DNA of 26,964 nt from Verrucomicrobiota bacterium (GCA_023443985.1 JAEZSJ010000186.1:1-26964); one strand, 5' to 3'. Positions 1 to 10,367 are shown, counted from the first letter of the stretch. Numbers and translations: made by a program. The notes: generated by a model from the letters alone, not told the origin.

Positions 1-146
1 AGGAGGAGGGCGACCGCCTTCACCTTCTGGGTGGCGGCGTTCTCGACGAGGTCGCGGAACTGGGTGGCGGTCGAGGCGTCGAGGCGGCCAGCGAGCGCGA
101 TCTTCGCGACCTGGTTGGTGATTTCGAGGTTAGCGGTGAGAGCCAT
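1..146 (-). CDS. STAS-domain anti-sigma factor antagonist (RsbV/SpoIIAA-like), C-terminus outside window
   Basis: Only the first 48 codons are inside the window; the gene runs off the left edge. The start ATG is the complement of 144-146. The visible part begins MALTANLEITNQVAKIALAG and continues RLDASTATQFRDLVE, which is the beta1-beta2-alpha1 pattern of STAS domains (a G-x-LD-A/S-x turn followed by a helix). In the family these proteins bind an anti-sigma/kinase partner when unphosphorylated and release it when a conserved serine is phosphorylated. That serine would lie beyond the edge. It starts 43 bp after the GlgX stop on the same strand and is the second STAS gene of the run, so a partner-switching kinase and a PP2C phosphatase may follow just outside the window. 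That last point is inference. Confidence 0.8.
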   Translation of the reverse strand, partial: MALTANLEITNQVAKIALAGRLDASTATQFRDLVENAATQKVKAVALL

Positions 147-189
147 GGGTGACGGGAGCTGAGGTTGGTGATGGGTGGGGGTATGAGTA

Positions 190-2310
<2,121 letters not shown>

Positions 2311-2316
2311 GGCGGG

Positions 2317-2640
2317 TCAGAGTTTCAACTCGGCCAAGGTGGCGTGGCATTCGAAGAACTGGAGGAAGCCGGTGATGCGCATCGTCTCGGCGAGGTTGTC
2401 GGCCAGCCCGACGAGGATCGCCTTGCCCTTCTTGGCCGTGAGTTGGCGATGGATGAGGAGGAGCACGCGCAGGCCGGCGCTGGACATGTAGCCGACCTGG
2501 GTGAGATCGAGGACGAGCACGGGGCTCTCGCTGAGAACCGGTGCCAACGCCGCCTGCACTTCGGGCGCGGTGCGGCCGTCGATCGCGCCGTCGATGGTGG
2601 CGACGGCGTGGGTCGGGGTGCGTTTGATGTCGATCTTCAT
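2317..2640 (-). CDS. STAS-domain anti-anti-sigma factor (RsbV/SpoIIAA-like)
   Basis: A complete stand-alone STAS protein of 107 residues, the normal size for RsbV/SpoIIAA proteins. The signature VLVLDLTQVGYMSSAGLRVL (41-60) matches the beta3-alpha2 element that carries the phosphorylatable serine; by alignment to SpoIIAA (MDSSGL) the acceptor should be S54. The gene is read in an ATGA overlap: its ATG (2638-2640) overlaps the TGA (2637-2639) of the AGE-type gene upstream, so the two are almost certainly co-translated. GlgX follows after 6 bp. In this family the protein sequesters an anti-sigma or other HATPase kinase in response to a PP2C phosphatase. No such kinase or phosphatase is inside the window, so its partner is unknown. 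Confidence 0.9.
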   Translation of the reverse strand: MKIDIKRTPTHAVATIDGAIDGRTAPEVQAALAPVLSESPVLVLDLTQVGYMSSAGLRVLLLIHRQLTAKKGKAILVGLADNLAETMRITGFLQFFECHATLAELKL

Positions 2641-4487
2641 TTGGCGGAGCGGCTCTGGACCGGCTCGATGGTGACCTTGAACTTCATGCGCGGGCCCTCG
2701 GCGGGGATGTCGACGGTGAGCGCGTCGGCGTCGTAGGCGGTGTAGTTCTTGCCATCGGCGGTGACCTCGGAGATGCGGATCGATCCTGCGGGCAGAAGAT
2801 CGGGGGCGACGCGGAGTTTGCCGTCCGCGAGATGGCCGGGGTACGGCATGAAATAGAAGTCCATCGGCACCTTGCGGATGAGCAGGTTGGTGTAGGTGGC
2901 GGCAAGGAAGGCGAGTTCGAACGAGTGATACCCGCTCATGGAGTGGCTTCCCTTCATCCGCTCGGTGCCCATCAGGAAGGGGATGCCGTTGGCGAGAACG
3001 TTGAAATAGACGCCACCGTCCTCGTGATCGAGGAAGTAGGAGTTGTAGAAGGCGGAGGCTTCGCGGGCGTGGCGGAGGTAGTCCTCTTCGCCGATGCAGC
3101 CGTGGAGGATGAGGTAGGCGAGGATCGCCTGTTCCTGCTGCCACCAGGCTTTCCGGTCATGCCAGGCGAAGCGGTGGAACTTCTCGCCCGGGCCGAGGAT
3201 GCGCTCGACGACATCGTACCAGCCGCCGCGTTGGCGGTCCTCGCCGGCGAACGGCATGATATCGGCGATCTTCCGGGCGAGCTCGACGTACCGTTCCTTG
3301 GGCGCGAGCGCATTGATGCGCATCAGGTTCCACGCGATCTTCAGATTGTGGCCGACGACGGCGCGGTTCTGCTGCCAGCCCCAGGACTGATCCTTGCTCC
3401 AATCCTCGAAGAACTTTTCCTGCACGAACGGGCTGTTCTGGTAGTCGGGGAAACGCTCCGCGATCGTGTCGCCGGTCTCCACGAGGAAGTCCGCGAAATC
3501 CTTCCGCCCCGTCGCGAGCACCAGGTTGATGAGGTAGGCGGGGGCGTGGTCGCCGACGGAGTTCCAGTTCTTCTTGGCGCGATTATGCCCGAGGCTCTCG
3601 GCGCGCGGATCGAGCGTGACGGGATCGATGTGCGAGAAATAGCCCCCGAGTTTGTCGTCGCGGAAGAAGCGTTTGAAGAGGTCGATCGTCATCTCGGCGT
3701 CCTTGAGGATCGCCTTGTCTCCGGTCATGCGGAACGTCTGGAGCGGACCGGCGAGGGCGTAGATCTGCTCGTAGGCGGGGATGGCGTAGTAGTCGTCGCC
3801 GAATTCGGACGCGAAGACCTTGTGCTCCTCGCCGTCCTTCAGATCGATACCGTGGTACCAATACACGATGTTCTCGTCGCGGTCGTAGAAGCGCATGTGT
3901 TCGCGCAGGTACAGGGTGCCCAACTCGGCGGCGCGCAGGTAGTCGGTGTTGCCGGTCAGGTGGAACGCACTCGCGAAGCCGTACACCAGTCGTGAGATGG
4001 TGTCCGTCTCCTGGCGGTGCGTGTTGGTCTTGAGTCCGCCGAGCGTGAGATTCGTGCGGTAGTCCTTGTAGTCGATCTCGCTTCCGGTGCCGCCGAACTG
4101 CGCCTTGAGGTAGAACTGGCCGAGTTCGTTGATCTGGTGCACCCACCATGACGGTTTCTCGAAGACGTAGTCGGCGGGGGTACGGCCGACGAATCTGAAC
4201 TCCTTTGCCTCGAACTTCGTGGCGTCGTCCTCGGGATAGAAGATTCCGTAGGCGAAGAGGAATCGGTCGGGGACCAGCATGGAGCGGATCAGGCCGGTGC
4301 AATCCTGCCATGGGTCACCGAGGTTGCGGACCATCTGGGCGTAGAGATTGGCGCCGAGCTTCACTTCGAAGAGGCGGCCGTCGCTGGTCCGCATGGTGAA
4401 GACCTGGTTGTCGTCGAGCCCGGTCACGACGTATCCGGTGATCAGATCCGAGAACGGAAAGGAGAGGCGATTGGGAGCGGAGGACAT
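2637..4487 (-). CDS. AGE-family (N-acylglucosamine 2-epimerase-like) alpha/alpha-barrel protein with N-terminal extension
   Basis: This 616-residue cytoplasmic protein has no signal peptide. Residues about 140-530 look like an (alpha/alpha)6 barrel of the AGE/cellobiose-2-epimerase superfamily: repeated helix pairs rich in Trp, Tyr and His, NSVGDHAPAYLINL (309-322), VVGHNLKIAWNLMR with H380 at the place of a family active-site histidine, FHRFAWHDRKAWWQQEQA (437-454) and SMSGYHSFELAFL near the end of the barrel. Classical members are about 390-420 residues. Here an extra N-terminal region of about 110 residues (beta-rich, containing the VRNLGDPWQDCTGLIRS stretch) and a C-terminal beta tail of about 80 residues are added. 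The substrate cannot be read from sequence; a mono- or disaccharide is expected from the fold. Start ATG is the complement of 4485-4487. Its stop overlaps the following STAS start by 4 bp. Confidence 0.75.
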   Translation of the reverse strand: MSSAPNRLSFPFSDLITGYVVTGLDDNQVFTMRTSDGRLFEVKLGANLYAQMVRNLGDPWQDCTGLIRSMLVPDRFLFAYGIFYPEDDATKFEAKEFRFVGRTPADYVFEKPSWWVHQINELGQFYLKAQFGGTGSEIDYKDYRTNLTLGGLKTNTHRQETDTISRLVYGFASAFHLTGNTDYLRAAELGTLYLREHMRFYDRDENIVYWYHGIDLKDGEEHKVFASEFGDDYYAIPAYEQIYALAGPLQTFRMTGDKAILKDAEMTIDLFKRFFRDDKLGGYFSHIDPVTLDPRAESLGHNRAKKNWNSVGDHAPAYLINLVLATGRKDFADFLVETGDTIAERFPDYQNSPFVQEKFFEDWSKDQSWGWQQNRAVVGHNLKIAWNLMRINALAPKERYVELARKIADIMPFAGEDRQRGGWYDVVERILGPGEKFHRFAWHDRKAWWQQEQAILAYLILHGCIGEEDYLRHAREASAFYNSYFLDHEDGGVYFNVLANGIPFLMGTERMKGSHSMSGYHSFELAFLAATYTNLLIRKVPMDFYFMPYPGHLADGKLRVAPDLLPAGSIRISEVTADGKNYTAYDADALTVDIPAEGPRMKFKVTIEPVQSRSAK

Positions 4488-4529
4488 GGCGGAATGGGTG
4501 GCGAAAGCGGGTGATGAAAGGAGGGGGGA

Positions 4530-4958
4530 TCAGCCGGCGAAGGGCGGCGGGGCGGGGTCGTCCTGGTAGTTCTGGCAGACCTCGACGACCCGGTCGTCGG
4601 GGTCGCGAATCCAGATCGCGGCCCACCCGGGGATGAAGGAGTCGAAGTGCAGCGGGCCGAGGTTCACCTTGAGCTCGGTACCGAGGGTCTCGGCGAACGC
4701 CTCGACATCGGGCACCTCGAACGCGAGGTGGCGGAAGCCGGGGAAGGGGTGGCCGTCGGCCTTGGGCGCGCCGGCCGGGTCCTGGCCGTCGCCCTGGAAG
4801 AGTTCGAGGTAGGAGTTCTCGTTCTTGAGGAAGACGATCTGCTTGCCCTCGCCGAGGTCGAGGACGCGGGCGCGGCGAAAGCCGAAGAACCGGGTGTAGA
4901 AACGTTCCGTCGCGGCGAGGTCGCGACAGGTGAGACCGACGTGTGCGAGGCGAGCCAT
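4530..4958 (-). CDS. VOC-superfamily metalloprotein (glyoxalase/extradiol dioxygenase fold)
   Basis: This 142-residue protein has two beta-alpha-beta-beta-beta modules. The start MARLAHVGLTCRDLAATERF is the standard VOC opening. Putative metal ligands are H6, E52 (in YLELF), H77 (in FRHLAFEV) and E126 (in RVVEVCQ), the 2-His-2-Glu pattern seen in glyoxalase I-type members. The reaction could be lactoylglutathione lyase-like, epimerase-like or dioxygenase-like; sequence alone does not decide. The start lies 7 bp after the upstream DJ-1/PfpI stop, so the two are likely co-translated. A glyoxalase-like and a DJ-1-like protein next to one another would fit handling of reactive 2-oxo-aldehydes, which is inference. 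Confidence 0.82.
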   Translation of the reverse strand: MARLAHVGLTCRDLAATERFYTRFFGFRRARVLDLGEGKQIVFLKNENSYLELFQGDGQDPAGAPKADGHPFPGFRHLAFEVPDVEAFAETLGTELKVNLGPLHFDSFIPGWAAIWIRDPDDRVVEVCQNYQDDPAPPPFAG

Positions 4959-4965
4959 AGGGTGA

Positions 4966-5532
4966 TCAGGAGCTGAGTCGTTCGATGATCTTGCGGGCGA
5001 AGAGGTGGCAATGTCCGCCGGTGCGCGCGGTGATCAGGTCACCGTCGTCGACGACATCCTCGTCGACGTAGACGGCACCCATGTTGACGGCGTCGCCGTG
5101 GAGGTTGTTGTGCGTGGTCAGGCGCCGGCCGCGAACCAGCTCCGGGGCGGGCGCGACGAGCCAGAGACCGTGGCAGATGATGCCCTTGACGATGGTCTTG
5201 TTCGCGAACGCGCGTTGAAGAAACTGCACGGCGGCGGGGAGGACCTTGATGTCCGGCGTCCAGCGCAGGCGGTCGGACACCATGCCCGCGGGGACGATGA
5301 TGGCGGCGAACGTCGCGAGTGCGGCGTCGTCGAGTTCCTCGAACGAATGATCGCAGAAGAACGGGGCGCGAAACTCGTGGCCCTTGAACTCGAGGCCGGG
5401 CTGGCCCCACAGCTTGCTGAGGAAGACGACCTCGGCGCCCTCCTCGGCGAAGCGGAACTTGTAGTACCAGATCTCCGGTTCGTAGAAATCGCTCTCGAGC
5501 AGGATGCCGATTTTTTTGCCGACGAGTTTCAT
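4966..5532 (-). CDS. DJ-1/PfpI-family protein (small form)
   Basis: A 188-residue class I glutamine amidotransferase-like fold. The nucleophile elbow is IICHGLW with C120-H121, and an acidic residue that could support the cysteine lies in LLESDFYEPE (11-20; E13, E18 or E20). The length and the ICHG elbow fit PfpI/YhbO-type proteins, whose members are variously reported as peptidases, glyoxalases/deglycases or chaperones. The region WDQ/RxTPDIKVLPAAV and the TTHNNLHGDAVNMGA stretch (139-153) look like the family's late beta-strand with the oligomerisation segment. The ATG at 5530-5532 was chosen because the reading frame upstream of it overlaps the preceding OMP gene and is compositionally poor. 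It is followed after 7 bp by the VOC gene. Confidence 0.87.
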   Translation of the reverse strand: MKLVGKKIGILLESDFYEPEIWYYKFRFAEEGAEVVFLSKLWGQPGLEFKGHEFRAPFFCDHSFEELDDAALATFAAIIVPAGMVSDRLRWTPDIKVLPAAVQFLQRAFANKTIVKGIICHGLWLVAPAPELVRGRRLTTHNNLHGDAVNMGAVYVDEDVVDDGDLITARTGGHCHLFARKIIERLSS

Positions 5533-5570
5533 GGTAAGGCGGGTTCGGGCGGGACGGTCGCCGGCGCAGG

Positions 5571-6275
5571 CTAGAACCGGATCTGCGCGGCTGCCTCCAG
5601 TGCGTGGAGGCGGGCGTCGGGATGGATCGTGCTGCCGTCGGCCAGGTTGATATCGAGGGTGGAACTCTTCATCAGCCGGTAGCCGAGGAGGAGGTTGATC
5701 CGCGAGTTGGCGCGGTACGTCACACCCGCCCGGAGTTGGTAGGCGGAGGTCCAATCGCTCTTGGCGTAGACGACGACCGGGCCGCCCCATTCGACCGGGA
5801 GGGTGCGCAGCGACGGAGTCGTGAGGCCATTGATCGAAACGCGGCACATGCCGACGCCGCCACCGAGATACAGCGCGACAGGGGTGCGCCCCAGCGGGAT
5901 GTCGTAGGCGTAGTTGGCCATCAACGTGTCGACATCGACATTGCCAGAGGAGCGTTCGACGCCGATGGCGTCTCCCGCCGGATCCGTGGTCTTGCAGCGG
6001 TTGTTGAACGACGCGATCTCGGCTTCGAAGTGATGGGAACGCATCTGGTAGCCGAGTGCGGCATTGATGACGTAGCCCGTCTTGAAGGTGGTCGTGCCGG
6101 CGGAATCGGAGGCTCGCATGCGGTGTTGCGGGCCGGCCGAGACGCGCAGGTAGATCGGAAACTCGGAGTCGTTTGTGATGGCGCCACCGTCCGTCTCAGC
6201 GAGGACGGTGGTCTGGAGCAGGCTCACGCAGCCGAGGATGGCGGACAGGTACTTGAGCAGGGTGGAGGCATGCAT
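5571..6275 (-). CDS. Outer-membrane beta-barrel protein (8-stranded OmpA/OmpW-like)
   Basis: A 234-residue protein with a signal peptide of about 26 residues (hydrophobic LSAILGCVSLLQ core, VLA|ETD cleavage). The mature part is made of alternating amphipathic strands (YVINAALGYQM, VALYLGGGVGM, YQLRAGVTY, INLLLGYRL) and ends in an aromatic residue, AAQIRF, the signature recognised by the BAM machinery. No catalytic motif was seen. The size and strand number suggest a small closed barrel or narrow channel. It lies between the GMC oxidoreductase (30 bp upstream) and the small DJ-1 gene (38 bp downstream), so it probably belongs to the same transcript. Its role, such as substrate entry or an envelope-stress function, is unknown. 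Confidence 0.8.
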   Translation of the reverse strand: MHASTLLKYLSAILGCVSLLQTTVLAETDGGAITNDSEFPIYLRVSAGPQHRMRASDSAGTTTFKTGYVINAALGYQMRSHHFEAEIASFNNRCKTTDPAGDAIGVERSSGNVDVDTLMANYAYDIPLGRTPVALYLGGGVGMCRVSINGLTTPSLRTLPVEWGGPVVVYAKSDWTSAYQLRAGVTYRANSRINLLLGYRLMKSSTLDINLADGSTIHPDARLHALEAAAQIRF

Positions 6276-6305
6276 GGGGCGAGGGGGGGAGTTGGTCGCG
6301 GCTGA

Positions 6306-7835
6306 TTAGCGACGTGCCGCCAACACGAGATCGGCTGCTTTCTCGCCGATCATGATGCAGGCGGCGGCGGTGTTGCCCGCGGGGATGGTCGGCATCACGG
6401 AACCGTCGGCGACGCGGAGGCCTTCGACGCCGTAGACGCGTAGCTGAGGGTCGACGACCGACAGCGCATCGCGCCCCATTTTGCAGGTGCCAACGGGGTG
6501 CCAGATCGTGCTCGCCCACGAGCGGATGTACTCCTCGGTTTCGCCCTTGGTCGCGGTGGGCGGCAGGTGGATCGCGCCGCCGGCGAAGTCGGCCATGGCC
6601 TTGGTCGCGGCGAGCTCGCGGGAGATCCGGATCGCGTCGTGGAAAGTATCCACGTCCGCCTGGCACTGGAGATAATTCGGTTGGAGATCGAGCGTATCGG
6701 CCGGATCGGCGGAGCGCAGCCCGAGCCAGCCGCGGCTCTGGGGCTGGATGATGACCATGACGAAGCCGAAGAACGCGCCGAGGTTCGGCGGCGAGAGCGG
6801 AGGCACGCCGGCGCTGATGTTGATCTGGAGGTTGGGCGAAGCGGCGGAGAGGCCGGAGCGGGTCTTGGTGAACAGGCCGGCCTCGCCCAGAAACTCAGGA
6901 TACGGAAGGGGCTGCTTGGACTTCTGCAGGAAGGGCAGCAGCATGTGGTCGACGAGATTGCGCCCCACGCCCGGCAGATCGGCTTTCACCGGGATGCCGA
7001 GCTTCTGGAGGGAGTCGGCCGGACCGATGCCGGAAAGCAGCAGCAGCTTCGGCGAGTCGAAGGTGCCGCCGGCGACAATCACCTCGCGGGTGCATTTCAC
7101 GACGGATTCGGTGCCACCGACGCGGCATCGCACGCCGACGGCGCGCCCGCCCTCGATCTCGACCTTCGTGGCCATCGTGCCGGTCTGTATCGTGAGGTTC
7201 GGGCGCTGTTGAACGGGACGCAGGAACGCCTGCGAGGAGCTGGCGCGTTTGCCGTCGCGGGTGAGAACCAGCTGGTAGAGGCTCGCGCCCTCCTGCTGCG
7301 CGCCATTGTAGTCGTGGTTCACGGAGCGCAGGCCGAGTTCGCCGGCGCCCGCGACGAATGCTTTCGCCACGGAAGTCGGGTTCGGATTGTAGCGGATGCT
7401 CAGCGGCCCGCCGACGCCCCGGTAGACATCCGCGCCGCCCTCCCAATCTTCGCTCTTCTTGAAATACGGCAGGACGTCCGCGTAGGACCAGCCGTCGGCG
7501 CCGAGGAAGTTCCAGGTGTCGAAGTCGCGCGCGTTGCCGCGTACGTGCATGAGCGCATGGACGTTCGTGCTGCCGCCGAGGACCTTGCCGCGCCCGATCT
7601 TGACGGCGCGGCCCTTGAGGCCGGGCTGAGGCAGGGTGGAGTAGCCGAAATCGTACTCGGGTGCCCATGTGGCGATGACGTCGCGCGGGGTGTCGAAGAT
7701 CGGATGGTTGTCGGCGGCGCCTGCTTCGAGCAGAAGCACGTTGATCGCGGGATCGGCGGAGAGGCGGTTGGCGAGGGCGCAGCCGCCGGCGCCGGCACCG
7801 ATGATGATATAGTCGAAGGCGGAGGGAGTTGGCAT
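6306..7835 (-). CDS. GMC-family FAD-dependent oxidoreductase (choline dehydrogenase/alcohol oxidase-like)
   Basis: This 509-residue protein is near the lower end for bacterial GMC dehydrogenases. The N-terminal Rossmann motif IIGAGAGGCA (11-20) with the acidic LLLEAG at the end of beta2 binds FAD. GMC signature 1 (GRGKVLGGSTNVHA, 81-94) and signature 2 (GGTFDSPKLLLLSGIGP, 256-272) are intact. The active-site pair is H446 in TIWHPVGTCKMG and N488 in IPAGNTAA; the usual His/His or His/Asn arrangement is therefore preserved. There is no signal peptide or Tat motif, so it should act in the cytoplasm, oxidising an alcohol to an aldehyde with a quinone or other acceptor. The substrate is not predictable from sequence. 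It follows the aldo/keto reductase by 24 bp. Confidence 0.92.
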   Translation of the reverse strand: MPTPSAFDYIIIGAGAGGCALANRLSADPAINVLLLEAGAADNHPIFDTPRDVIATWAPEYDFGYSTLPQPGLKGRAVKIGRGKVLGGSTNVHALMHVRGNARDFDTWNFLGADGWSYADVLPYFKKSEDWEGGADVYRGVGGPLSIRYNPNPTSVAKAFVAGAGELGLRSVNHDYNGAQQEGASLYQLVLTRDGKRASSSQAFLRPVQQRPNLTIQTGTMATKVEIEGGRAVGVRCRVGGTESVVKCTREVIVAGGTFDSPKLLLLSGIGPADSLQKLGIPVKADLPGVGRNLVDHMLLPFLQKSKQPLPYPEFLGEAGLFTKTRSGLSAASPNLQINISAGVPPLSPPNLGAFFGFVMVIIQPQSRGWLGLRSADPADTLDLQPNYLQCQADVDTFHDAIRISRELAATKAMADFAGGAIHLPPTATKGETEEYIRSWASTIWHPVGTCKMGRDALSVVDPQLRVYGVEGLRVADGSVMPTIPAGNTAAACIMIGEKAADLVLAARR

Positions 7836-7859
7836 GGTGGTTGGCGGGTTGCGGCGGGA

Positions 7860-9008
7860 TCAGGCTTCGGGGCGGTGCAGCAGGCGGAAGGGCCGGCGGT
7901 GGTTCTCGATGGCGTATTCGGTCTTTCCGTAGAGCAGACCGCGCGAGTAGAAGCCGGGCAGGGCGGGGCTTCCGAATTCGAGCATCGGATACGGATAGGG
8001 GCCCACCTCGGGCCAGACGGAGGCGACGGCGGGACGGCTGGCCGACTCGACCAGTTTCCACTCCTCGGGGGAGAGGGTGAACGAAACCGAGCCCATGATC
8101 TCCGCGCATTGGGCGGCGGTGTGCGCCGCGAAGATCGGGATGGTCGGGACGATCTGCTGCGTGAGCCAGCGCAGGGCGACCTGCACGGTCGGTCGGCCGA
8201 TGCGTTCGGCGGCGGCGTTGACCGCGCTCATGATCTCGAGGTTGCGCGCGGTGGCGGCGTGCCAGAAGGCCTTCCGGGCGGGATCCACGTGTTCGTCGAG
8301 ACGACGGTACGCGGTCGGGTCCGGATTCGGCCGGTTGTATTTTCCGGTGCAGATGCCGCCGCCGAGGGGGGACCAGGCGCAGATGGCGATGTCCTCCTCG
8401 TGGCACATCGGGAGGAACTCCGGTTCCGCGGAGCGCTCGGTGAGGGCGTATTCGATCTGGGTGGCCGCGAAGGGCGTGAGCGCGTGATGGCGCGCGTGGG
8501 CGTTGGCCTTCACGATCCACCAGGCGGGGAAGTTCGACGCCCCGATGTAGCGGACCTTGCCGCTGCGCACCAGGTCGTCGAGTTCGCGCATCGTCTCTTC
8601 GACCGGCGTGGTGTAGTCCCACATGTGCAGCCAGAGCAGGTCGATGTAGTCGGTGCGCAGGCGCTTGAGGGAGCCTTCGATCGAGCGGAGGAGGTTCTTG
8701 CGGTGGTTGCCCGAGGCGTTGGGGTCGGCCCCGTCCTTGCCACCGTCGACGAGCGAAAACTTCGTGCCGACCACCCAGTAGTCGCGGTCGGCCTGGATGA
8801 GCTCGCCGACGATCTCCTCCGATTGCGCCTCCTGGTATTTGTTCGAGGTATCGAGGAAATTGCCACCGCCGTGGGCGAAGGTGTCGAAGATGCGCCGGCT
8901 CTCCTCGCGACCGGTGCCGATCGGGCCCCAGTTGACGCCGAAAGTCGTGCAGCCGAGGCAGAGCTCCGAGACCCGGAGTCCGCTGTTCCCAAGAAGCTTG
9001 TATCTCAT
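7860..9008 (-). CDS. Aldo/keto reductase (NAD(P)H-dependent)
   Basis: This 382-residue protein has the (beta/alpha)8 AKR fold. The opening MRYKLLGNSGLRVSELCLG is typical of the YajO/YgjR-like AKR group. The catalytic tetrad is D53, Y58, K83 and H128 (FLDTSNKYQ, VVGTKFS, LLWLHMW), and the tail FAAHTAAQCAEIMGSV carries cofactor-phosphate contacts. It would interconvert an aldehyde or ketone with an alcohol. The translation start at 9006-9008 is supported by that conserved opening. The open frame upstream overlaps the preceding OMP gene and was rejected. A C-terminal extension of about 45 residues after the barrel (WPEVGPYPYPMLEFGSPALP and onward) looks specific to this subgroup. Spacing to neighbours is 22 and 24 bp, so operon membership is likely. 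Confidence 0.92.
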   Translation of the reverse strand: MRYKLLGNSGLRVSELCLGCTTFGVNWGPIGTGREESRRIFDTFAHGGGNFLDTSNKYQEAQSEEIVGELIQADRDYWVVGTKFSLVDGGKDGADPNASGNHRKNLLRSIEGSLKRLRTDYIDLLWLHMWDYTTPVEETMRELDDLVRSGKVRYIGASNFPAWWIVKANAHARHHALTPFAATQIEYALTERSAEPEFLPMCHEEDIAICAWSPLGGGICTGKYNRPNPDPTAYRRLDEHVDPARKAFWHAATARNLEIMSAVNAAAERIGRPTVQVALRWLTQQIVPTIPIFAAHTAAQCAEIMGSVSFTLSPEEWKLVESASRPAVASVWPEVGPYPYPMLEFGSPALPGFYSRGLLYGKTEYAIENHRRPFRLLHRPEA

Positions 9009-9030
9009 GGTGTGGACGCGGCGAAGCGCG

Positions 9031-9927
9031 CTAGAAGCTGTAGCGGAGTCGGAGCTCGAGAGACCAACCGTCGACGTTCGGATGGGTGACGTTGTTCGGG
9101 TCGAGCTCGGGATACGCCTCCACCCGCACGCGGTTCGGGGCGTTCCAGTAGCGGGCCTCGGTGACGACCTCCCAGTGTCGGTTGATCTCGTAGGAGACGC
9201 CAAGACGCGGTGAAACGGCGCAGGCCCAGTTCGTCGTGTAGTTGAGATCGTAACGCGAGCCGTTCTCGGGCGCGAAGAGGCTTCCTCTCGGGCCGGTCGT
9301 GCGGATCGGCGACGTGGGCGCTGCGAGGTAGTCGAGGAACGGGGTGGCAAGGTCCTTGATGATCGAGCGACCGATGCCCGCGCCGACTCCGGCGAAGACG
9401 GAGTATCTGCCGAGGTCGAGGTCGTAGTAGATCACGAACTGGACCGACTCGAAGTCGATGCTGCCGCGCGCCGTCTCAGGATAGTCGAACCGGGTGGAAT
9501 AGTACTCCGAGACCGTCTGTCCGCCGGGCGACAGGATCGGGATCACCGCATCGATGGCGGGATCGCGCAGGCCGGTCGCCCCGGATTTGGCGCCCCAAAA
9601 CGAGCCGGTGGGGTAGCCGCCGAGCGGGTAGGCCCAGAGTTGGTCGAGATTGTTGTGCTGGCGGGAGTATTCCGCCGCGATGCGAAGGTGCCGCAGGAAC
9701 GAGTCCGGGAAGACTCGCTCGAGACGGAAGCCTGCGGCGAGAACGATGGACGTGCCGTTCTCGAAGCTGGCGAGGGCGATCTCGTCATCGGCCTTGATGC
9801 GGTGGTTGAGGCCGCCGCCGGCCTCGATGTACCAAGGACCGCGGGTGCTTGTTTCACTGTCTTCGGCGAAGACCGCTGCCGCGAGCATAGCTCCGGCGCA
9901 AATGAGAGACTGTTTGATGAGACGCAT
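9031..9927 (-). CDS. Outer-membrane beta-barrel protein (larger form)
   Basis: A 298-residue protein with a signal peptide of about 21 residues (LICAGAMLAAAVFA|EDS). The mature part has alternating strands such as WYIEAGGGLNHRI, SIVLAAGFRLERVF, FVIYYDLDLGRYSVFAGVGAGIG and PRLGVSYEINRHWEVVTEARY, and ends LELRLRYSF with the terminal Phe needed for outer-membrane assembly. The motif GPWYIEAGGGLNHRIKA resembles the start of the second barrel of this operon (LRVSAGPQHRMRA), so the two could be distant paralogues. No plug domain or TonB box is present, so it is not a TonB-dependent receptor. Lies between an NTF2-like gene (41 bp) and the aldo/keto reductase (22 bp). Confidence 0.82.
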   Translation of the reverse strand: MRLIKQSLICAGAMLAAAVFAEDSETSTRGPWYIEAGGGLNHRIKADDEIALASFENGTSIVLAAGFRLERVFPDSFLRHLRIAAEYSRQHNNLDQLWAYPLGGYPTGSFWGAKSGATGLRDPAIDAVIPILSPGGQTVSEYYSTRFDYPETARGSIDFESVQFVIYYDLDLGRYSVFAGVGAGIGRSIIKDLATPFLDYLAAPTSPIRTTGPRGSLFAPENGSRYDLNYTTNWACAVSPRLGVSYEINRHWEVVTEARYWNAPNRVRVEAYPELDPNNVTHPNVDGWSLELRLRYSF

Positions 9928-9968
9928 GGTTTGTTGGAGGGGGCGCTTTGCGGTTTGCGCGGGGGGCG

Positions 9969-10355
9969 TCAGGAAAGGGAGCCGTCGGGGTGCTGGACCA
10001 TGCCGGCGAAATGGATCGCGATCTTGCCGTCGCGCAGCACCCAGCTGTCGGCGAAGATCATCTTCGCCTCCTGGCCGCCGGCGGTGAGCGTGATGTCCTC
10101 GGTGACCATCAGGGTGTCCTCGGTCTCGGCCCAGAACCGGATGCTGGTCTTGAGTCCTTCGATCCCGAGGATGCCCTGCATGTGCTCGTTGAGCTCCTTC
10201 TTGCCGCGGTAATAGAGCGGCTTCTTGAGGAAGCTGCTGATGAGGAGGCAGTCGTCGGTGTACTGGTCGAGGAGCGACTGGATGTCCTTCTTGAGGATGA
10301 AGTCGATGTGCGCGCGGTAGAGGCGGCCCAGCTTGGTGTCGGGTACGTTTTCCAT
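9969..10355 (-). CDS. NTF2/SnoaL-fold protein (DUF4440/SnoaL-like), copy 2
   Basis: This 128-residue protein has the helix-helix-helix then curved-sheet pattern of the NTF2-like superfamily: an N-terminal amphipathic helical part (KLGRLYRAHIDFILKKDIQSLLDQYTDD), an FLKKPLYYRGKKELNEHMQGI connector, and strands ending SWVLRDGKIAIHFAGMVQHP. The superfamily includes polyketide cyclases, ketosteroid isomerases, limonene epoxide hydrolases and many binding proteins, so no reaction is assigned. Possible polar cavity residues are D29, D30, H116 and H122. It follows another NTF2-like gene by 12 bp, so the two could form a hetero-oligomer or act in consecutive steps. Confidence 0.78.
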   Translation of the reverse strand: MENVPDTKLGRLYRAHIDFILKKDIQSLLDQYTDDCLLISSFLKKPLYYRGKKELNEHMQGILGIEGLKTSIRFWAETEDTLMVTEDITLTAGGQEAKMIFADSWVLRDGKIAIHFAGMVQHPDGSLS

Positions 10356-10367
10356 GGGATGGGCGCG

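Noticed and set aside
6498..9089. 863-codon plus-strand open frame opposite the GMC and AKR genes
   Set aside because: It is a high-GC antisense shadow: no recognisable domain, Gly/Ala/Asp/Val-rich, and both opposite genes have intact catalytic motifs.
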